A program made the position numbers and the translations under genes. Below, piece by piece: positions 49,713-60,976 of a stretch of 64,000 nt of DNA; the first letter of the stretch is position 1; each line of letters begins with the position of its first letter. This DNA is from Lachnospiraceae bacterium (lineage in GTDB: Bacteria; Bacillota; Clostridia; Lachnospirales; Lachnospiraceae), in the NCBI GenBank assembly GCA_015056815.1, contig SVFN01000014.1, forward strand, positions 1-64,000, in the 5' to 3' direction. The notes beneath the pieces were generated by a model. The model was given only the letters and a program-made list of their open reading frames with translations, ran no database searches and was not told where the DNA came from.

Positions 49713-50504
49713 TTAAAACCACTCGGTAACACCGCGTTGTCTGTGCGCCTCATAGATCAGGATCCCGCATGCCATCGCCGCATTGAGCGATTCGACCTGT
49801 CCCTCCATCGGGATGCGCAGATACTTGGTGGCAAGCGCTGCTGTTTCTTTCGTCAGTCCGTTCCCCTCATTGCCGATGAGAAATGCCGTACCCCTGGAAT
49901 AATCCTGTTTATCATAAGAGATCTCTGCCTTAAGATCCGCCGCATAGCTGGTGATCTCGTTTGCCTGAAATTTCTCAAACACATCTTTAAGCTCCGGCAC
50001 GATAAAAAACGGCACACGATAAACCGACCCCATCGTGGAACGGATGCTTTTCGGATTAAAGATATCCACTGTTGTACTGTTCATGATGATCCCTGTCACC
50101 CCGGCTGCTTCCCCTGTGCGGAAGATCGTGCCGAGATTCCCCGGGTCCTGTAAGTTTTCCAATACGATCCACAGGCCGTTTTGCTTCGCCAGATACGTGT
50201 CCAGGTCATAAGCCGGCCGTTCCATGACGCACAAAATCCCCTGTGGTGTCTTCGTGTCGCTGATCCTTGCAAAAACCTCTTCACTTACCAGCTCACAGGG
50301 AATCCCCCATGAAAAGCAATCGGACAAAGACTCCTTCTCACAGAGCCGATTGGTCATATAGATCTCCCGGATCTGCTCCCTGGGAGCTTCCCGGAACATG
50401 CGGATCCCCTCCACGATATAGCAGTTTTGCTCCCTTCTTGCTCTCCCCCGGTTTACAAGCTGTATCACATTTTTGATTCTTTGATTCGATGGTGAAGTGA
50501 TCAT
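49713..50504 (-). CDS. TrmH/SpoU-family RNA methyltransferase
   Basis: VLENLQDPGNLGTIFRTGEAAG; FLIGNEGNGL; IPMEGQVESLNAAMACGILIYE. Confidence 0.95.
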   Translation of the reverse strand: MITSPSNQRIKNVIQLVNRGRARREQNCYIVEGIRMFREAPREQIREIYMTNRLCEKESLSDCFSWGIPCELVSEEVFARISDTKTPQGILCVMERPAYDLDTYLAKQNGLWIVLENLQDPGNLGTIFRTGEAAGVTGIIMNSTTVDIFNPKSIRSTMGSVYRVPFFIVPELKDVFEKFQANEITSYAADLKAEISYDKQDYSRGTAFLIGNEGNGLTKETAALATKYLRIPMEGQVESLNAAMACGILIYEAHRQRGVTEWF

Positions 50505-50549
50505 ATCATTGCCCTTCTTCGCGTATAAAAGCCTGTTCGGAATCGATCC

Positions 50550-51524
50550 TTATTTGCTCAGTTCTCTGCTGACCTGATACTGATATTCCGGGATGCTCTT
50601 GGTCATACTCAGTGCCTCGTCAATATCATAATCCGTAATATCGCCGTTTTTCTGCGCTACCACACGGTTTGTCTTACCCTGGCAGATGATATCCGCCGCA
50701 TAGGCTCCCATCAGGGATGCATAGAAACGGTCTTTACAGGTCGGATTACCGCCTCGCTGCATGTATCCTAAGATCGTAGCTCTCGTCTCAATACCGGTCG
50801 CCGCCTCGATCCGGCGAGCCATTGAGGTGGAATGTCCGATTCCCTCTGCGTTGATGATGATATGATGGGTTTTGCCGCGTTTACGGTTATTGATGATATT
50901 GTTGATGATATCCTGCTCATTGAAATTGTATTTTTCCGGAAGAAGGATATCCTCCGCTCCATTGGCAACCCCGCACCAGAGTGCGATATAGCCCGCATTA
51001 CGTCCCATAACCTCGATGATACTGCACCGCTCATGGGAAGAGGACGTATCTCTTACCTTGTCGATCGCATCCATCGCAGTATTGATCGCCGTATCAAAAC
51101 CGATGGTATAATCGGTACAGGCAATATCCAGGTCGATCGTTCCCGGAATGCCGATGGTGTTGATGCCATGCTTCGAAAGCGCCTGCGCACCGCGGTAGGA
51201 TCCGTCACCACCGATCACCACGATACCGTCAATACCATGTTTTCTGCAGATCTCAGCGCCCTTCTGCTGTCCTTCTTCTGTCTTAAACTCCATACATCTG
51301 GCTGTGCCAAGGATCGTACCGCCGCGCTGTATGATATCGGAAACATCCCGCTTCTCCATATCAACGATCTCTTCGTTTAAAAGACCCTGATATCCTTTTT
51401 TGATGCCTTTTACCGATACGCCATTGGCGATCGCCTTACGGACAACGGCACGGATCGCTGCGTTCATTCCCGGTGCATCTCCACCGCTTGTCAAAACGCC
51501 GATCGTCTTTATCTCTTTTTCCAT
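50550..51524 (-). CDS. pfkA: 6-phosphofructokinase
   Basis: GVLTSGGDAPGMNAAIRAVVR; VIGGDGSYRGA; GIPGTIDLDIACTDYTIGFDTA. Confidence 0.97.
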   Translation of the reverse strand: MEKEIKTIGVLTSGGDAPGMNAAIRAVVRKAIANGVSVKGIKKGYQGLLNEEIVDMEKRDVSDIIQRGGTILGTARCMEFKTEEGQQKGAEICRKHGIDGIVVIGGDGSYRGAQALSKHGINTIGIPGTIDLDIACTDYTIGFDTAINTAMDAIDKVRDTSSSHERCSIIEVMGRNAGYIALWCGVANGAEDILLPEKYNFNEQDIINNIINNRKRGKTHHIIINAEGIGHSTSMARRIEAATGIETRATILGYMQRGGNPTCKDRFYASLMGAYAADIICQGKTNRVVAQKNGDITDYDIDEALSMTKSIPEYQYQVSRELSK

Positions 51525-51797
51525 CTGTTTCTCCTCCTGTATCATAACGGGACAGCTGTCCCATATCTACTCCTGCCGGACAGATCTCTATCTGTATGAT
51601 TCCATTCTCCACACAATGCAGAAAAAAATCAACCCCTTTTTTCATATTTTTCAGATTTCATAGCGTCCCGGCATATGAGTAAGAATCTTTCTCATTTCTA
51701 TACCCTGTCAGTCATTTCTCGCATTTCCACCATGTGGAGAGCCTTTTACCGCCTCTGGATCTTTCTGTTTCAGTACCAGAATTTTTAAAGAAAAACA

Positions 51798-54700
51798 TCA
51801 GACCAGCTTCACATTCTCTTCTCCCAAAAGCGCCATCAGCTGTCCGATGAGTTTTGCATCCGCTTCGATATTGTGATTCGGTGGGAGTTTCTTCATTTGT
51901 CTGGTATCTTTTAATACGATCACCACATTATCCTTTCCCTCGGACTGTCCTAAGATCTTTTGCAGACCTTCATTCATGGCAAGGTACTGCTCTTTATCGG
52001 TAAACTGCAGCCACAGCGTCTTTGGCATCTGTGAAAAGGGAACGATGGAAGAAGCCACCAGTTTTCCGTCCTTTTCATCCTCCGCCTGCACACGCCCGGT
52101 CACAAATACCTTCTCATCCACATTTATATAAGAAGCATTCTTTTCATAGTCTCTCGGGAAGACGATCACCTCCATGGCGCCGTACATATCTTCCAGCGTT
52201 AAAAACGCCATGATCCTGTCGTTTTTGGTATATTTGATCCGTTTCTCCGCGATCATGCCTCCTACTGTCACTAAACTGCCGTCTTTTGCGCGGATCGTAT
52301 CCGTCTCCTCGTCCAGATAAAAGTCTGAGGTTTTGGCAGTACTGTACTTTTTCAGTATGGAAACATATTCCTCCAGGGGATGACCGCTGACATAGATCCC
52401 GATCACTTCCTTTTCGTATGCTAAAAGCTCTTCCTTGTCAAATTCTCCGATATCCGGCAGTTTGATGTCAAAATTTTCTTTCTCTTCTTCATCCACAAAA
52501 TCAAACAGACTCATCTGCCCGGCCAGGTTGTTCTTTTTGTCCTTGACCGTCTGCTCCATGATCGTCCCGTATATGGCCATAAGCTGTTTTCGCGTACCCG
52601 GAATGCTATCAAAGGCGCCTGCCTTGATAAAATTCTCTACCAGCCGCTTGTTGATCTCCGATTCCGTCATGCGGGTGATGAAATCCTGGAGCGTCGTAAA
52701 TTTGCCACGGGCCTTTCGCTCCCCGATAATGACATTCACGATGTTGCGCCCCACCCCTTTGATCGCTGTCAATGCATAGCGTATGGCATTGCCGCTTACG
52801 GAAAACCCTGCCTCCCCTTCATTCACATCCGGCGGCAGGATCGCAATATGCATGCTCCGGCAGGTCACAATATACTCTGCGACTTTGGAAAGATTGTCGA
52901 TCACACTGGTGATCAGGGCTGCCATATATTCCACCGGATAATAATACTTTAGATAAGCGGTCTGATAAGCCACTACCGCATAGCATGCCGCATGGGATTT
53001 GTTAAAGGCGTATTTGGCAAAATCCATCATCTCATCATAGATCTGTCCTGCCACCTTCTCCGGGATTCCGTTGGCAATACAGCCGGGAACGTTTTCTTCC
53101 GGATTCCCATAGATGAAGTTCGCCCGCTCCTTCTCCATGACTGCCTGCTTTTTCTTACTCATGGCACGCCGGACCAGGTCGCTGCGTCCAAGTGTATAAC
53201 CGCCTAATTCCCGCACGATCTGCATGACCTGCTCCTGATAGACGATGCAGCCGTAGGTCGGCTCTAAGATCGGTTCAAGCTGCGGGCAGGAATAGGTCAC
53301 CGCATCCGCATTGTCCTTGCCCTTGATGTATTTCGGGATAAAGTCCATAGGGCCGGGACGGTACAGGGATATTCCGGCAATAATATCCTCTAAGCTCTTT
53401 GGCTTTAACTCCTTCATGAAGCTCTTCATGCCCCCGCTTTCCAGCTGGAACACACCGTCTGTCTTGCCGGTTCCGATGGATGCGAGCACTTCTTTATCCT
53501 CAAAATCGATATGATCGATATCGATGTCGATTCCTTTACTCTTTTTCACATTGCGCACTGCATTCTGGATCACCGTGAGTGTCCGAAGCCCCAGAAAGTC
53601 CATTTTCAAAAGTCCCAGCTCTTCGATGGTCGTCATGGTAAACTGGGTCGTGATCGACCCGTCCGAACCTCTTGAGAGCGGTACAAACTCCTCCGCCGGC
53701 TTCTGACAGATCACCACCCCCGCAGCATGCATGGAAGTATGCCTGGGAAGACCTTCCAGTCTTTTGCACATGTCGATCAGATACTTTACTTTTTCATCCG
53801 TTTCATAAAGTGTCCGGAATTCGGGATTCATATCCAGTGCTTTTTCGATGGTGATGTTTAATTCATTCGGGATCATTTTGGCGATGGAATCCACATAGGC
53901 ATAGGGAAGATCCATCACGCGCCCCACATCACGGATCACACCCTTGGCCGCCATGGTACCGAAGGTAACGATCTGCACGACTTTGTCGGAGCCGTACTTA
54001 CGCCCCACGTAGTCGATGACTTCCTGCCTTCTCTCGAAGCAGAAGTCAATATCGATATCGGGCATCGACACACGTTCCGGATTCAGGAATCGCTCAAAGA
54101 GCAGATTGTAACGGATCGGATCGATATTGGTGATCTTCAGACAGTAGGAAACGATGCTTCCGGCGGCGCTTCCCCTGCCGGGTCCGACCATGATCCCGTT
54201 TTGTCTGGAGAAGTTGATAAAGTCCCACACGATCAGAAAATAGTCCACATACCCCATTTTCTTGATCGTACCAAGCTCATAGTCCAGTCTCTTTTTTAAA
54301 GTACCGTCGTCCTGTGGGTAACGCTCCTTTAAGCCATCCATGCAGAGTTTGTTCAGATAGGTCCAGGAGTCGAATCCTTCCGGAACTTCAAATTTCGGGA
54401 GCTTTGTCACACCGAATTCAATCTCCACATGGCATCTTTCCGCGATCCTGTGGGTATTTTCAATCGCCTCCGGCGCATAGGGAAAGAGGCGTTTCATCTC
54501 CTCTTCACTCTTGATGTAATACTGACCGCCCTCATAGCGCATGCGGTCCTCATCATCCAGTTTCTTGGCCGTCTGGATGCAAAGCAGGATATCATGGGGC
54601 GCCGCATCCTCCGCATAGGTATAATGCACGTCGTTGGTGGCAACCAACGGAATGTTAAGCTCCCGGCTCATCTTTAAAAGTGCTGCATTTACCGTCTGCT

Positions 54701-55247
54701 GATCCGCCAGTCCGTGATCCTGCAATTCCAGAAAGTAGTTGCCTTCTCCAAAACAGTCTCTGTATCTGAGTGCTGCTTCTTGTGCCGCATCGATCAGTCC
54801 TTTTGTGATATAGCGCTGCACTTCGCCCGCCAGACAGGCAGACAGTGCAATGATGCCCTCATGAAACTCCCGCAGCACTTCCATGTCCACGCGGGGTTTA
54901 TAATAATAACCTTCTGTGAAACCGCGGCTGACGATCTTCATCAGGTTAGAGTAGCCGGTATTGTTCTCTGCCAGAAGGACAAGATGGTAATAACGGTCTT
55001 CGCCCCCCGTCAGCTCTTTATCGAAACGGGAATTTGGCGCCACATAAACTTCACACCCCAGGATCGGATTGATCCCGGCTTCCTTTGCCGCCCGGTAAAA
55101 GTCGATCACACCATACATGACGCCGTGATCTGTGATCGCACAGCTGTCCATGCCAAGCTCTTTGACGCGCCTGACACATTCCTTGATCTTATTAGAGCCG
55201 TCCAGCAGACTATATTCGGTATGTACGTGTAAATGAGTAAATGCCAT
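51798..55247 (-). CDS. dnaE: DNA polymerase III alpha subunit
   Basis: FTHLHVHTEYSLLDG (PHP); VGPGRGSAAGS; MPDIDIDFCFERR. Confidence 0.98.
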   Translation of the reverse strand: MAFTHLHVHTEYSLLDGSNKIKECVRRVKELGMDSCAITDHGVMYGVIDFYRAAKEAGINPILGCEVYVAPNSRFDKELTGGEDRYYHLVLLAENNTGYSNLMKIVSRGFTEGYYYKPRVDMEVLREFHEGIIALSACLAGEVQRYITKGLIDAAQEAALRYRDCFGEGNYFLELQDHGLADQQTVNAALLKMSRELNIPLVATNDVHYTYAEDAAPHDILLCIQTAKKLDDEDRMRYEGGQYYIKSEEEMKRLFPYAPEAIENTHRIAERCHVEIEFGVTKLPKFEVPEGFDSWTYLNKLCMDGLKERYPQDDGTLKKRLDYELGTIKKMGYVDYFLIVWDFINFSRQNGIMVGPGRGSAAGSIVSYCLKITNIDPIRYNLLFERFLNPERVSMPDIDIDFCFERRQEVIDYVGRKYGSDKVVQIVTFGTMAAKGVIRDVGRVMDLPYAYVDSIAKMIPNELNITIEKALDMNPEFRTLYETDEKVKYLIDMCKRLEGLPRHTSMHAAGVVICQKPAEEFVPLSRGSDGSITTQFTMTTIEELGLLKMDFLGLRTLTVIQNAVRNVKKSKGIDIDIDHIDFEDKEVLASIGTGKTDGVFQLESGGMKSFMKELKPKSLEDIIAGISLYRPGPMDFIPKYIKGKDNADAVTYSCPQLEPILEPTYGCIVYQEQVMQIVRELGGYTLGRSDLVRRAMSKKKQAVMEKERANFIYGNPEENVPGCIANGIPEKVAGQIYDEMMDFAKYAFNKSHAACYAVVAYQTAYLKYYYPVEYMAALITSVIDNLSKVAEYIVTCRSMHIAILPPDVNEGEAGFSVSGNAIRYALTAIKGVGRNIVNVIIGERKARGKFTTLQDFITRMTESEINKRLVENFIKAGAFDSIPGTRKQLMAIYGTIMEQTVKDKKNNLAGQMSLFDFVDEEEKENFDIKLPDIGEFDKEELLAYEKEVIGIYVSGHPLEEYVSILKKYSTAKTSDFYLDEETDTIRAKDGSLVTVGGMIAEKRIKYTKNDRIMAFLTLEDMYGAMEVIVFPRDYEKNASYINVDEKVFVTGRVQAEDEKDGKLVASSIVPFSQMPKTLWLQFTDKEQYLAMNEGLQKILGQSEGKDNVVIVLKDTRQMKKLPPNHNIEADAKLIGQLMALLGEENVKLV

Positions 55248-55348
55248 GGGTGTATCTCCTGTTTTATTCCCGGTCAGAAAATGTCATATCAACATCTATC
55301 AGTTTATCATATCCTCTTTGTCTGTATCAAGCATATATCAGATCACGA

Positions 55349-55393
55349 AAGAAAAATGCTTTCAGGACCGGCTGATAGCGTCTTGAAAGCATT
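55349..55393 (-). terminator. Terminator after metK
   Basis: AATGCTTTCAgGAC/GTCtTGAAAGCATT. Confidence 0.75.
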
Positions 55394-55402
55394 TCCATTA
55401 TC

Positions 55403-56590
55403 TTATAAATATTTCTTCAGATCCTCGACCTTATCCAGCTTCTCCCACGGAAGATCCAGATCGTTTCTTCCGAAGTGTCCATATGCTGCGGTCTGTTTAT
55501 AGATCGGGCGGCGTAAGTCTAACATCCTGATGATGCCTGCCGGTCTCAGATCAAAGTGTTCGCGGACGATCTCTACTAATTTCTCATCCGAAATCCTGCC
55601 GGTACCGAAAGTATCCACCATGATGGAAGTGGGGTATGCCACACCGATCGCATAGGAAAGCTGGATCTCGCACTTATCGGCAAGTCCTGCTGCCACGATG
55701 TTCTTCGCTACATAGCGGGCGGCATAAGCTGCAGAACGGTCTACCTTTGTACAGTCCTTTCCGGAAAAAGCTCCGCCGCCATGACGGGCATATCCGCCGT
55801 AGGTATCTACGATAATCTTACGTCCGGTCAGTCCGGCATCGCCATGAGGTCCCCCGATCACGAAGCGTCCGGTCGGATTGATGAAGAACTTGGTCTTCTC
55901 ATCGATCATATCCTGCGGAAGCACCGGGTCAAAGACATATTTCTTAATATCCTCATGGATCTGTTCCTGTGATACATCCGCCGCGTGCTGGGTGGAAAGA
56001 ACAACAGCCTCTAATCTGACAGGCTTCCCGTCCTCATCATATTCCACGGAAACCTGGCTCTTGCCATCGGGTCTTAAATAGTCAAGGGTACCGTCTTTAC
56101 GCACATCCGTCAGACGCTTTGCAAGCTTATGCGCCAGACTGATGGGATAAGGCATATACTCCTCTGTCTCATTGGAAGCATACCCAAACATCATCCCCTG
56201 ATCGCCTGCGCCGATCGCATCGATCTGCTCGTCTGACATTTTGTTTTCTTTCGCTTCCAGTGCCTTGTCCACGCCCATGGCGATATCTGCAGACTGTTTG
56301 TCAAGCGCTACCATAACCGCGCAGGAATCCGCATCAAACCCCATATCCCCGCCGGTATAGCCGATCTCGCGGATCGTCTCTCTTACAATAGAAGGAACAT
56401 CCAGGTTGGCCTTGGTCGTGATCTCTCCGGTCACTAAGGTAAGACCGGTACAGCAGGTGGTCTCACAGGCAACGCGGCTCATCGGATCCTGCTCGATGCA
56501 GGCATCTAAGATCGCATCGGAAATCGCATCGCAGACTTTGTCGGGATGTCCTTCGGTTACGGATTCAGAAGTAAATAATCTCTTGTCCAT
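55403..56590 (-). CDS. metK: S-adenosylmethionine synthetase
   Basis: [62 protein letters not shown]-like segment [21 protein letters not shown]. Confidence 0.98.
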   Translation of the reverse strand: MDKRLFTSESVTEGHPDKVCDAISDAILDACIEQDPMSRVACETTCCTGLTLVTGEITTKANLDVPSIVRETIREIGYTGGDMGFDADSCAVMVALDKQSADIAMGVDKALEAKENKMSDEQIDAIGAGDQGMMFGYASNETEEYMPYPISLAHKLAKRLTDVRKDGTLDYLRPDGKSQVSVEYDEDGKPVRLEAVVLSTQHAADVSQEQIHEDIKKYVFDPVLPQDMIDEKTKFFINPTGRFVIGGPHGDAGLTGRKIIVDTYGGYARHGGGAFSGKDCTKVDRSAAYAARYVAKNIVAAGLADKCEIQLSYAIGVAYPTSIMVDTFGTGRISDEKLVEIVREHFDLRPAGIIRMLDLRRPIYKQTAAYGHFGRNDLDLPWEKLDKVEDLKKYL

Positions 56591-56677
56591 TTTTTCTCCT
56601 TTACAAAACAACGGGTTTAGCATTACGATCCAAAGCCGGCCTGCCGACCTGCATTCATAATGCTTTAGAAACAAAAA

Positions 56678-56697
56678 GTCCGCTTAAAAAAGCGGAC
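56678..56697 (-). terminator. SAM riboswitch terminator
   Basis: GTCCGCTT-ttt-AAGCGGAC + T on - strand. Confidence 0.8.
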
Positions 56698-56715
56698 CAC
56701 AAAACCTTAACGATT

Positions 56716-56824
56716 CTCTTATTGTTCGAAAATTCGCTCAGGTTGGCACCTTCCATCGGACAGATCCAGATGGGGTTGCCGTGGCTTCGCAGGTCCTATG
56801 TACCTCCACCACTCTGAATAAGAG
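56716..56824 (-). promoter_or_regulatory. SAM-I (S-box) riboswitch upstream of metK
   Basis: CTCTTATTCAGAGTGGTGGAGG...GGACCTGCGAAGCCACGGCAACC...GGAAGGTGCCAACCTGAGCG...AATAAGAG. Confidence 0.95.
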
Positions 56825-57097
56825 TTCATAGTATTCATTGATTCAAGTGCCACTATACACTGTTTTCTTTTTCCCGTCAAGATACTTTTTACCTTTCGTT
56901 GACTTTTTTTCAAACTCTCTTTATAATAATGATGACTGACTTATTATGATAATGATTCGGAATCGGCTTGAAGCACACCGTTTTTTCCTGTTCTGAATTG
57001 TTATAAATAAAATCGATCAACAGGCTGCGTAGGCGGACATTTTTTATTTTACGGGATTTGAGGGGCGCGGAGTGATTCGGAAAGGGATCCTTTATAT

Positions 57098-58201
57098 ATG
57101 AAGAGAATGAAAATCGGAGATTTACGTCCTGGAATGGTCACCGCAGAGGATGTATATAATTATAACGATCAGCTTGTGTTTCCGAAAGGGCACAGATTGG
57201 ATCAGGACAGTATTGATCGTCTTGATATGTTTTCCATCATGTCGATCCGCGTGGAAGACCAGAAGGAAGTCACCTTTTCTCTGGAGCCGGAACAAGATCG
57301 GATCAAACCGGAGCATTATGTGGAAATGCCTTACTCCGAAAGAGTCAGGGAAAGTACGGAATTTAAAGAATTTCAAAAAAAATTCGAGGAAAATCTCGGT
57401 GTATTTAAAAACAGTCTGAATGAGATTGTCCAAAAGGGATCGGATATCGATGTCAAAGGCGTTTTAACGAGTACAATGGATCTGATCAATACCAGCAAAG
57501 GGCGGGTAAACATTTTTGATATGCTGCAGAATATGCGTCAATATGACGATCTTACGTTTGCCCATTGCCTGAATGTGGCACTGATCGCCAATGTACTGGC
57601 CGGATGGCTTCATATGTCGGAGGAAGATGTACAGCTTGTGACCTTATGCGGTGTTTTCCATGATATTGGTAAGCTGGCTATCCCGGATGAAATCGTCAAA
57701 AAGCCCGGCAAACTGACTGCCGAAGAATATAAACTGATCAAAACCCATACGATCGAGGGCTACAAGATCCTGCAGCCGCACCCCATCAGCGAGCATATCA
57801 AAAATGCAGCACTGATGCACCACGAGCGCTGTGATGGCGGCGGATATCCCTTCGCTTTTACATCAAACCAGATTGACGGGTATGCCAAGATCATCGCGAT
57901 CGCAGATGTATACGATGCCATGACGGCTCCCAGGGTTTACCGCGGTGCCCTCTGCCCCTTCAAGGTGATCGAGATCTTTGAGCAGGAAGGGCTGCAGCGC
58001 TACGATGCTAAATTTATTTTGACGTTTTTGGAGAATGTGGTACTGACTTATATGGGAAACACTGTACGCCTGTCGGATGGCAGAGAAGGAAAGATTGTAT
58101 TTATCAACAAGCAGACTCTTTCCAAGCCAATGATCGAATCAAACGGACAGTTTATCGATCTCTCAAAAGAGAAGGAACTCAGCATAGAAATGATCTTATA
58201 A
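57098..58201 (+). CDS. HD-GYP-type phosphohydrolase
   Basis: GVFHDIGKLAIPDEIVKKPGKLTAEEY; HHERCDGGGYPFAF. Confidence 0.93.
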   Translation: MKRMKIGDLRPGMVTAEDVYNYNDQLVFPKGHRLDQDSIDRLDMFSIMSIRVEDQKEVTFSLEPEQDRIKPEHYVEMPYSERVRESTEFKEFQKKFEENLGVFKNSLNEIVQKGSDIDVKGVLTSTMDLINTSKGRVNIFDMLQNMRQYDDLTFAHCLNVALIANVLAGWLHMSEEDVQLVTLCGVFHDIGKLAIPDEIVKKPGKLTAEEYKLIKTHTIEGYKILQPHPISEHIKNAALMHHERCDGGGYPFAFTSNQIDGYAKIIAIADVYDAMTAPRVYRGALCPFKVIEIFEQEGLQRYDAKFILTFLENVVLTYMGNTVRLSDGREGKIVFINKQTLSKPMIESNGQFIDLSKEKELSIEMIL

Positions 58202-58205
58202 AAAA

Positions 58206-58231
58206 GGCAGCAAACGACCGGGTTTGCTGCC
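58206..58231. terminator. Bidirectional terminator (HD-GYP / cobS)
   Basis: GGCAGCAAAC-gaccgg-GTTTGCTGCC. Confidence 0.85.
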
Positions 58232-58249
58232 CTTTATTTATCTGCTTCC

Positions 58250-59023
58250 CTAAAATATGATCAACCTGCTCCACGCCACGATCACCAGCAAAAACACCAG
58301 CTCCTGTATCTGGAGATAGTATCCTGCCAGATCTCCGGTGATGCCACCGAATTTTTCTTTGGCAAAGGATTGATAGAGGACATACATAAATGCCGCCACA
58401 CACATCAGTACGATGGCTTCCAGCCGGTCGATGCAGGCACAGGCACCGAACGTCACGGAAAGGTAAAGGCCGCTGCTGATCCAGATCGCCTTTCTTTGCA
58501 TGGCGTCGGCAAACGTCTTTTGCAGTCCGTCTTTTCGGGCACTCGGTATTGTAATAAAGCACACGGCGCTCAAGGCGCGGGAGATCACAAAGCAGGGGGC
58601 AAACAAAAGAATTTCCCTCTCATCCTCCAGCTCGCTCAGAGCACCAAAATAGAGAAGGGAATACCCTATCAGGCTGATCACCGAAAAAGCTCCGATATGG
58701 GGGTCTTTCATGATCTCCAGTCTCCGCTCCTTTGTCTGATAGGAACTCATTGCATCTTTTGTATCCATATAGCCGTCCATATGGATCCCGCCGGTGATCA
58801 ATATCGGCGCGATAAACAAAAAAGCGGAGCGGAACATTGTCCCGAATCCCAAAGCGGTCAGATGGAAAAAGAGTCCGACCTGCACAGCTCCGATCACAAG
58901 CCCGATCAGCGGGAAAAAGCAAAGGGCATAACGCAGGCTGTTTTCTTCCCATTTGACAGTGGGCATCGGTATTTTAGAATACATGGAAAATGCAATGGGA
59001 AACCCCCGTAAAAAATCTTTCAT
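58250..59023 (-). CDS. cobS: Adenosylcobinamide-GDP ribazoletransferase
   Basis: IAFSMYSKIPMP; TGGIHMDGYMDTKDAM. Confidence 0.93.
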   Translation of the reverse strand: MKDFLRGFPIAFSMYSKIPMPTVKWEENSLRYALCFFPLIGLVIGAVQVGLFFHLTALGFGTMFRSAFLFIAPILITGGIHMDGYMDTKDAMSSYQTKERRLEIMKDPHIGAFSVISLIGYSLLYFGALSELEDEREILLFAPCFVISRALSAVCFITIPSARKDGLQKTFADAMQRKAIWISSGLYLSVTFGACACIDRLEAIVLMCVAAFMYVLYQSFAKEKFGGITGDLAGYYLQIQELVFLLVIVAWSRLIIF

Positions 59024-59059
59024 CTTTCTTTCCTCATAGCCGTACATGCCAGAACGGTT

Positions 59060-59617
59060 TTATCTGCATCTGACTGCGATCCCGCAGACAACCTCATACA
59101 CCTGATCTGCCTTATCTGCAAGCTTTTGATTGCAAAGCCCCAAAAGCGCAAGATAGGACATGGTCATCTCATCATAAACATTCCCGTCCGAAAATACATC
59201 ATTGGTAACGATGATCAGCTCTTCAAGCCTATCATTTAAAGCCGACAATTCCGAAACCATCTCCTCCGAAAGACTTTGAAGCTTCTCTTTGGTAAAAGTC
59301 ACCGCATGAAACGGATCATAGTCTCCAAACATGACATTGGAAGCATAATTGGACATGCACTCAAACAGTCCTGTCTTTCCTGCGTGTTTGTCTCTTCGTG
59401 CCTCCATCAGGGAGCGGCCAAAGCATTCAACTGTCTCATAATCCGCTTCTTTTCTGCGTTCGCGGTGCTTACGGATGCGTTCTTTGCATTCAGCATCGCA
59501 GGGCTTCATCGTCGCAATATATATTTTCCCGCCGGATTCCCGTTCTTTTGCCAGCTTTTCCGCAAATGCGGACTTGCCGCTGGCGCTTCCTCCTATGACA
59601 AGGATCATCTGCCCCAT
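59060..59617 (-). CDS. cobU: Adenosylcobinamide kinase/phosphate guanylyltransferase
   Basis: MILVIGGSASGKSAFAEKLA; IVTNDVFSDG; upstream of cobS. Confidence 0.92.
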   Translation of the reverse strand: MGQMILVIGGSASGKSAFAEKLAKERESGGKIYIATMKPCDAECKERIRKHRERRKEADYETVECFGRSLMEARRDKHAGKTGLFECMSNYASNVMFGDYDPFHAVTFTKEKLQSLSEEMVSELSALNDRLEELIIVTNDVFSDGNVYDEMTMSYLALLGLCNQKLADKADQVYEVVCGIAVRCR

Positions 59618-59640
59618 CCTTTCCGATCATTTCCCACATC

Positions 59641-60972
59641 CTACAGATACCCCTTCAAAAGCCAGATCGGGCTTTGCGGCTCCATACGATGATAGCTGCC
59701 AAGCGGCATCATACGGGATGTCTGAAGCTGTATAACGGAAACCTCCGATAATCCAATGGTTTCTTTTCTGTCTGCCTTCTTTTCATTCACAGCCTCACAA
59801 GCAAGCTCCATAAGTTCCTTCCAGGTCTCTGTCGTCACAGCGCTGATGACCACCGGAAGCCTCTGCCCGGCTTTTTTCTCTTTTAAGGCTGTCAGAATAT
59901 CACGGAGTCTTCCCCTGCTGCCACCGATAAAAACCGCATCTGCATCCTGTAAGTCTGTGAGCGCTTGCGGTGCCATACCTTCCACAACCTTTACCTGGTC
60001 CATGGAATGCTTTCTGCAATTCTGCCTGATCAGTTCTGCCCCCTGTTTTGTATACTCGATCGCATAGGCAGTTCCAAACGGTATCTTCCTGGCAAGCTCT
60101 AACGTCACCGCTCCCGTTCCGGCACCGATATCATAGAGCACGCCGTCCTTTTTTAACTCCAGCATGGAACAGATCTGACAGCGGATCTCCGCCTTCGTCA
60201 TCGGGACATTCCCCCGTATGAAATCTCCGTCCCGGAAACTGTCTGCCGGATTGACATTCTTTTCATTCTCGATCAACAAACATAACAACGGCCCCTCCGA
60301 CAGCTGCGTCCTGCTTTTTAGAAGCTGCTCAAATGTCTCACCATATTCGCACGCCCTGCAGGAAAAAAGAGTTTCTGCCTCATAGGAAAGGAAAAAACCT
60401 GCATAGATCTTCACATCTGCCAGTCCGTATTCGCACAGACGCTTCGCAAGCTCACATCCATCCCCCTCCATCAGTACAAAGGTAAGACGGTGAGTATGCA
60501 CTCTGTATGCGATATTCTCATTTCGCCCATGAAGACTGGCGATGGAAACTTCATTATAATCCTTGCCAAATGCCGCACACAGATAAGACAGACTGGAAAT
60601 TCCCGGATGGATCTCTATCTGCACCCCGGCTGATTTTTGATAGCCTTCGTCCCTTAAAAGTGCAGACAGCTTCTTCGTCCCACTGTAAAATCCGCTGTCT
60701 CCGGACATTAACACGCAGTACCGACTTTCTTCCGATTCTTTTATGATCTGCGCGATCTGATCCGGCAGGTACTGTTCGACATAACGCTTTTTGTCTGTCA
60801 TCTGTCCGGATTTCCCCGGTGTGGCACCATTTTCCGACAGCTTTCGGGCCATCCCGATCATACGCGGCGCACCGATGACCACCTGCGCCGTTTCAATATC
60901 CCGGCACACCTGTCGGGTCGCAAGCAAAGTATTTCCCGGTCCGATTCCCGCCAGAATGACTTGTTTTTTCAT
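59641..60972 (-). CDS. cbiET: Fused precorrin-6Y methyltransferase/decarboxylase (CbiE-CbiT)
   Basis: GIGPGNTLLATRQVCRDIETAQVVIG; second domain LYDIGAGTGAVTLELAR. Confidence 0.93.
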   Translation of the reverse strand: MKKQVILAGIGPGNTLLATRQVCRDIETAQVVIGAPRMIGMARKLSENGATPGKSGQMTDKKRYVEQYLPDQIAQIIKESEESRYCVLMSGDSGFYSGTKKLSALLRDEGYQKSAGVQIEIHPGISSLSYLCAAFGKDYNEVSIASLHGRNENIAYRVHTHRLTFVLMEGDGCELAKRLCEYGLADVKIYAGFFLSYEAETLFSCRACEYGETFEQLLKSRTQLSEGPLLCLLIENEKNVNPADSFRDGDFIRGNVPMTKAEIRCQICSMLELKKDGVLYDIGAGTGAVTLELARKIPFGTAYAIEYTKQGAELIRQNCRKHSMDQVKVVEGMAPQALTDLQDADAVFIGGSRGRLRDILTALKEKKAGQRLPVVISAVTTETWKELMELACEAVNEKKADRKETIGLSEVSVIQLQTSRMMPLGSYHRMEPQSPIWLLKGYL

Positions 60973-60976
60973 AAGC

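Noticed and set aside
56716-56824. Structured region upstream of metK as a novel RNA
   Set aside because: Matches the known SAM-I riboswitch.
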